This document shows positions 59,701 through 64,000 of a stretch of 64,000 nucleotides of DNA, in pieces. The notes under the pieces are model-generated. The model did no database searches, was not told the origin of the DNA, and was given only the letters and a program-made list of their open reading frames with translations. A program made the position numbers and the translations under genes. Every line of letters starts with the position of its first letter. Position 1 is the first letter of the stretch. The stretch is from assembly GCA_022453515.1 (NCBI GenBank), contig JAJNNY010000014.1, positions 434,001 through 498,000 of the forward strand. Direction: 5' to 3'. The stretch comes from Astrocystis sublimbata (taxonomy: Eukaryota; Ascomycota; Sordariomycetes; Xylariales; Xylariaceae).

Positions 59701-60809
59701 AGACTATGACAGCCGAATTTTCAGCCCAGGAGTCAGATACCTTCTCATCCTATCTCTCGAAGATCCGAACCCTCACCACCCAAGTGAACGATCTGGCCGC
59801 CGTCTGCAATGACTTGTCGCAAACCCAGGAGTTCGAACGCAACCCCGCGCCCTGGATCCTCCGATCGCAAGAGCTTAAGGCGCTCAAGGTCATCCCCGTG
59901 GACGCGGAAGAGGAACTTCGCCAGCTCAAGGATCACTACAACCAAGCTCGCCGCGAGATTGCGCTACGCGACGAGAACCTCAGCACCGCCACCCTCCGCA
60001 TCGAGACTCTCGACGCGCGTATGAAGGATGCCAACGCCAAGGCCGCCCGCATGTCAGAGCTCGAGGCGCAGATCGCAGACGCAGAAGCCCAGGCCGAGCG
60101 GCTGAAGAAGGACATCGAGCAGCAGGATCGCGAGGCCAAGACGCTCGAGGCAGACCGCGAAAAGTGGAAGAAGATCGCTGGCGACAGCCGCGCCTACGGC
60201 GATGCGTCGGACTCGGCAGCGGGTGCCAAGGCAGGCCAGGAACGAGCCGTCGCTACCGCGCGAGAGATGGACACCCTCAAGGACGAGATCATGCATCTCC
60301 AGGAAGCGGTCAAGTTCCTCAAAGGAGACAACCACCGCGCGCGTGTGCAGGAGCAGACGAGGTACGACTGGCTCGCCGAGCCGCTGATAAAGCCTGCCTC
60401 GCTCACCGAGCAGCGGAAGGCGCTCGTCGCTGCCGAGGGCAAGGACGTTCTCACCGAGCTCCTCAGCATGGCTACTTCTGCCAAGGTCTACGATCTCAGC
60501 ACCCTGCCTCAGGATAAGCTGGCATGGAAACCGGCCAAGAAGACGCCGCAGTACCACGCGGCCAAGCTGGCGGAGGACTTTGCGGCGTGGAGCAGCTGGG
60601 AGGCGTCGGTGGTGGAGAAGACGAAGTTGATAAGAAATCAGACTACCAGAAGGCCGGCGCTGGATCACACGAAGATGAGAAAGGCGGCTGCGCGGCTGAG
60701 GGTTTACTTGCCGGATCTCGACGGCAAGACCATTCCGGGGAGTGGTGCAGACGTGCAGATTGTTACGCCGAGGGAGTGGGAGGCCGCGCGTGGACGGGTG
60801 GCTGTGTGA
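56725..60809 (+). CDS. Dynactin p150-Glued subunit
   Basis: Largest subunit of dynactin, the cofactor that links cytoplasmic dynein to microtubules and cargo; orthologue of Neurospora ro-3 and yeast NIP100. Exons 56725-57138 and 57204-60809; the 65 nt intron (GTCCGT...CAG) is phase 0 with a weak donor and joins SSIAR to SPIKSPTKQLG. The product is 1339 residues. The CAP-Gly domain is at about 5-72: GQYIQLSDGRNATVRFVGQT, WIGVELEDDSGKNDGAVQG, YFDCEPARGMFVRP. The typical GKNDG is intact. A basic Ser/Pro/Ala linker (about 75-280) follows, then coiled coil 1 (about 285-620), the conserved dynactin domain (about 620-900, entry KLFLPESFSTDRDSVLALLRF), coiled coil 2 (about 975-1110), and a conserved end block (GKDVLTELLSMATSAKVYDL). 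Convergent with SRP19. Confidence 0.95.
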
Positions 60810-61241
60810 GGAAATGGACTTGTTGGCTGTTGTCGAGATAACCTAAGTACCTACCTAGTGACGAGAGAAGCATGAAGCATTACTGGAGCGGCCTGATTAC
60901 CTACTTGAGGTTCAGGATGAGTCGGTCTCGTAAGAGACTACGGACGATATATTTTAGATACCCTTTGCATTGTATCATCATCATTCATCAGCAGCAGAAA
61001 GCGTGTGGGAGTAGTAAATTCAAGCTGGTCAAATGGCCGTTTTATTTTTACTGGGAAGATTAGGAGCGTGATGTATAGATGGTTTTATTTTGACAGAAGC
61101 TTGACATACATGCACCACAAAGTTCATCTCATTTTTATAATGCGGGTTGACTGGACTCGCGCAACGTGTATGCTTCGTCAAATTTGTTATGTTATTGTGT
61201 TATGATCTGGGAAGTTGAAACAGGACATCTATCTTGTTCTT
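60810..61241. other. Convergent 3' flanks of dynactin and SRP19 genes
   Basis: 432 bases between two stop codons; AT-rich, with GTACCTACCTAG at 60847-60858. Overlapping 3' untranslated regions are likely. Confidence 0.5.
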
Positions 61242-62198
61242 TCACTTCTTGCCCTTCTTCCCCTTTTTGCCACCGCCCTCACTCCCGCCTGCAGCCGAAC
61301 CACCACCACCACCACCACCACCCAACATCCCGCCCATGCCCCCCATATTCTGCAGCATACTCATCATATCAGCATTCATCCCCGGCATCCCGCCCGCACC
61401 TCCCATCCCCGGCATGCCCGGCATCCCTCCACCCCCGCCCTGCATCTCCTTCATCATATCCTTAAACGCATTCTCGCTGACGCCACCACCTGTCATAGCC
61501 GCCGAATAGGCAGGCAATAGCTCGCCCATCTTCCACTTCTCCGGAACCGCAGGCCTAGGCCACGGCTTGCCCTCAGCGTAAAGCTCATTCCCACCTCCGA
61601 GATTCCCCATCCCGCCTAGCCCCATGCCTTGCAGTCCCGAACGCAAAGCAGCGGAATCGTCTGTTGTGGGATGTTCTTGTAAATACTTGGCTACTACGAC
61701 GTACAGATGGTGCTTGTTCTTGATCGGATGGTTGCGCGCGCGCGCTTCCTTCAATGCGATGCGAACGCGCCCGGGATTCGCCCAGTCTTTCGGATGCGTG
61801 CGGTGCGCTTCGAACACGGGACTGAGGCGGAGCGCCGCGCATGCGTTGGCGATTTCGCGCGCGAGAGGGTTTTTCACGGCGAGGGAGGAGGGCACGCGGC
61901 GGCCTTGCGCGCGCGTGCGGGTTGCGTCGAAGTATACCGGATACAGCATTTGGTAGTCTTTGATGTCGTTGGGTTGGAGGCCTGGTTGGGGGGCGTTTTG
62001 TTGAGAGGGATTGGGGGCGCTCTTGACTTGCGGCTGGATGGTGGAGGTGGAGGTGGAGGCGGCAACGGGGGGTTGGGGTTTCTTGGGCGGGATCGCCCGC
62101 ATGATGTCGCTGTCGCGGAAGTCGTCGATGTCGCCTTCGGACGGGTCGGAGACGTCGTCGTCGCTGTCGGATACTTCTTCTATCCTGGGGTGCGACAT
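61242..62198 (-). CDS. SEC65: Signal recognition particle subunit SRP19/Sec65
   Basis: RNA-binding subunit of the signal recognition particle; it helps fold SRP RNA for SRP54 binding in co-translational targeting to the ER. One exon, 318 residues, start at the ATG 62198. The acidic N-terminus (EEVSDSDDDVSDPSEGDIDD) is followed by a Pro/Gln-rich spacer. The SRP19 domain is at about 80-190: YPVYFDATRTRAQGRRVPSS, NPLAREIANACAALRLSP, then the Pro-rich HPKDWANPGRVRIAL strand-helix. The C-terminal third is Gly/Met-rich with a polyglycine run coded by GGT/GGC repeats, ending in KKGKKGKK, a basic tail known in Sec65 proteins. It is longer than the 270-residue yeast protein because of this tail. Confidence 0.95.
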   Translation of the reverse strand: MSHPRIEEVSDSDDDVSDPSEGDIDDFRDSDIMRAIPPKKPQPPVAASTSTSTIQPQVKSAPNPSQQNAPQPGLQPNDIKDYQMLYPVYFDATRTRAQGRRVPSSLAVKNPLAREIANACAALRLSPVFEAHRTHPKDWANPGRVRIALKEARARNHPIKNKHHLYVVVAKYLQEHPTTDDSAALRSGLQGMGLGGMGNLGGGNELYAEGKPWPRPAVPEKWKMGELLPAYSAAMTGGGVSENAFKDMMKEMQGGGGGMPGMPGMGGAGGMPGMNADMMSMLQNMGGMGGMLGGGGGGGGSAAGGSEGGGKKGKKGKK

Positions 62199-63114
62199 TG
62201 TGGGCGATTGATGTGTTGTTCTTCCGTGTGTTGGAGATAGGATCGGTTGTTCAGCTCGTCTCTCCCCTTGGTGGCCGGTGCGAGATTAATTGTTGGCTCG
62301 GTTGTGATGGGAGGAGAATAGTTGTTGTGATTTGGCGGTTAGTGATGATGATGATGATGGTAGGATTGAGCTTGAAGGAGGGTAATTTTGGAAACGTGGG
62401 GTGCACCTTGGCTTGGTCGACCTGTTCGGTGGGGCCCGTTACCTGCCCCTCCTAGCTGGCCACTGGCGAGCTTGTTGGTCAGACGGTTACGTACCTAGGT
62501 ACCAAATATTACCTCGTCACAATGACGGTCCAATCAACTGAACTGTCACCGCGGCCATAGCTTCTAATGTTCCAAGGAAGGTTGTTAGGCAGGTGCGAGG
62601 AGGACACAGTGTACCTTAGGTACTATACGTACTCCTTACAGCTATTGCCTGGTCATTAGATCCTTCCCTTCTACATCCATCCACCTTTTGGTTGTGATCG
62701 AGACAGAAAAATCAGTTCAAGTTCTCCCCCTAGTCTGTCTTTATTTTCTTAGGCAGCATACACTTTTTATCGAGTCTGATAGTCAGTTTGCCCCTACCGT
62801 CACCTTACTCCTGTCAGATATGCAGCCACTACGAAATCATGAGCAGATTCTTGTTTGCATGTGAAGAATTCAATTCTTGCTCGGCTACAGAAGAACAATG
62901 CTGAAATCCTTTACTTAAAAGTCCTTCTTTTAGAGCAGGAAAGGAGATTGTGGTTATTACACCACGCTCTAGCTTTTTAGCTTGGCGCATTGAACCGCCG
63001 CCACATCTCCTGACCGTGGACAGAGCAGAGTCCCATCTGACATGACAGTACACAAGGGTGCCTCATGAGTAGTGATCCAATCTGCTGGCAGGAAATAATA
63101 CTTCTCGATGCTCT
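62199..63114. other. Intergenic 0.9 kb
   Basis: SRP19 promoter side and 3' side of the WD40 gene. The perfect palindrome GTACCTAGGTAC is at 62491-62502. A GATGAT tract lies at 62345-62359. No gene was recognised. Confidence 0.5.
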
Positions 63115-64000
63115 CTATACTGCCCTCCAATCGTTGCGGCCAGACTGGGATTGTATCAGGAAGATGCCAGGTACATATCCATCGATCGACATCGAGGAAA
63201 ACAAGTCGTCGATGAGGGAGCCGTCATGGTTGAGCGTGAACTGGCTTGCTCCTGTGTAGCCCGAAATGCTGGCTTCATCCTCATACGGATTCCATTTGAA
63301 TAGCAGACCCATTCGAGTGAAGCCAAATACTTCGATATCGAGCGGATGCCAGGCAAACTTGCGGACCTCGTCGGGCTCGGCCATAGTGAAGTGCTGGACG
63401 GCCTTGTCTGAGAGCTTTAGTACTATGTTGCATTGGCCGAGTAGGGCGGATGGCTCAAGTTCCCAGCATGTAACAGGATGGCCACGATAGCCGCATACTA
63501 TCATGTTGCCGTCTGGGCTTAAAGCGGAGCACGTCGGGAAGTCCACCATGGTGTACGTCGGGAAATGGACCATGTTGTACGTGGGTGGTCTTTCGTCGAC
63601 CTGCACTTTGGTGCTCCATTCATCTTGCGTGCTGTCTACAACGAATAACCTCACACATCTGTCTTCACTCCCGACGAGCACGGTCTTGTTGTCGGATGAA
63701 AACTGTAAGGTGTGCGGGCTTGGTTGAGAAGTAGGGTTCCTGACGACTTTCGTACATTCTCCGGTTGACATATCCCAGATTCGAGTTACCAAGTCTCCAT
63801 AGGCAACAAGGAGAGTACCAGCCTCGTTGAACTGAATTCCCTTTATATAGTTGGAGTCAGTAAGCCGCCATTCCTCGTCAAATATGGCAGCCTGATAGAC
63901 TATGACTTGGCCAGTATTCCGAGCGTTGATGAGAACAGCTACGCGACTTCCAGCAGTAACGATGGATGAAGCCCTTACCCCTTGATTGAAGGAGAATCGA
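63115..64000 (-). CDS. WD40-repeat C-terminus of a probable NACHT/NLR-type protein, cut by window edge
   Basis: The frame is open from the window edge to a stop at 63117-63115, giving 295 residues. WD40-like blades are visible: AYGDLVTRIWDMSTGECTKV, TVLVGSEDRCVRLFVVDS, MIVCGYRGHPVTCWELEPS and the family-typical FAWHPLDIEVFGFTRMGLLFKWNPY. This last block is characteristic of WD40 parts attached to NACHT domains in fungal STAND proteins (HET-E relatives) that act in non-self recognition. The NACHT part would lie to the right of the window and cannot be checked. A 24-base tandem duplication (63535-63582) repeats the octapeptide pattern TY-N/T-MV-H/D-FP. The protein stops soon after HDGSLIDDLFSSMS, earlier than the usual blade continuation, so the C-terminus may be truncated. 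Confidence 0.7.
   Translation of the reverse strand, partial: RFSFNQGVRASSIVTAGSRVAVLINARNTGQVIVYQAAIFDEEWRLTDSNYIKGIQFNEAGTLLVAYGDLVTRIWDMSTGECTKVVRNPTSQPSPHTLQFSSDNKTVLVGSEDRCVRLFVVDSTQDEWSTKVQVDERPPTYNMVHFPTYTMVDFPTCSALSPDGNMIVCGYRGHPVTCWELEPSALLGQCNIVLKLSDKAVQHFTMAEPDEVRKFAWHPLDIEVFGFTRMGLLFKWNPYEDEASISGYTGASQFTLNHDGSLIDDLFSSMSIDGYVPGIFLIQSQSGRNDWRAV

Overview
This is nuclear DNA of a filamentous ascomycete (Pezizomycotina; the gene content and intron style fit Sordariomycetes, which is inference). The signs are short GT-AG introns (about 50-160 nt) with pyrimidine-rich ends and CTAAC/CTNAC-like branch sites, monocistronic genes on both strands, long introns-poor exons, and single-copy fungal housekeeping genes. 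I found 15 protein genes or gene parts plus one O-methyltransferase pseudogene. No rRNA, tRNA, CRISPR array or intact transposon was recognised.

Layout. 1-1213 (-): 5' part of an HMG-box factor, cut by the window edge. 3546-5149 (-): RuvB-like AAA+ ATPase RVB1. 6156-7813 (-): EamA/DMT-type ten-helix transporter. 9067-9647 (-): TFIID subunit TAF13, head to head with 10229-10707 (+), a four-exon kish (KSH1) gene whose first coding exon is only the ATG. 10.7-20.4 kb: a gene desert ending in the CT-rich promoter of an intronless SOK1/TCP11-family gene (20372-22375, +). 22.4-28.3 kb: a second desert. 28337-30629 (-): a secreted endonuclease/exonuclease/phosphatase-fold protein with degraded active-site residues. 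32600-35432 (-): a Uds1 (up-regulated during septation) coiled-coil protein. 36998-37872 (-): rhomboid-like Dsc E3 ligase subunit 2. 38866-40025 (+): RER2-type dehydrodolichyl diphosphate synthase. 41890-44136 (+): an ING-family PHD-finger protein, Pho23-like. 48087-50313 (+): F-box/leucine-rich-repeat protein. 52049/52091-52991 (+): Ser/Thr-rich single-pass membrane protein. 53489-54138 (-): O-methyltransferase pseudogene. 54842-55417 (-): small putative membrane protein with Ser-Ile-Thr repeats. 56725-60809 (+): dynactin p150-Glued subunit. 61242-62198 (-): SRP19/Sec65. 63115-64000 (-): C-terminal WD40 part of a probable NLR-type protein, running off the window.

How the genes relate. There is no biosynthetic cluster or operon-like system. 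Two themes recur without evident physical coupling: chromatin/transcription (HMG factor, RVB1, TAF13, Pho23-like ING) and the secretory pathway/ER (kish, Dsc2, RER2, SRP19). The right end (52-56 kb and beyond 62.2 kb) is more accessory: a lineage-type membrane protein, a dead methyltransferase, an orphan repeat protein and an NLR-like WD40 protein.

The observations I would follow first are the catalytic-site loss plus awkward splice junction in the nuclease-fold gene, the methyltransferase pseudogene with three separate lesions, the ATG-only exon of kish, the 9.7 kb desert before SOK1, and a dispersed TACCTAGGTA-type palindrome that marks intergenic DNA throughout. I did not find anything I would call a new biological system with confidence.
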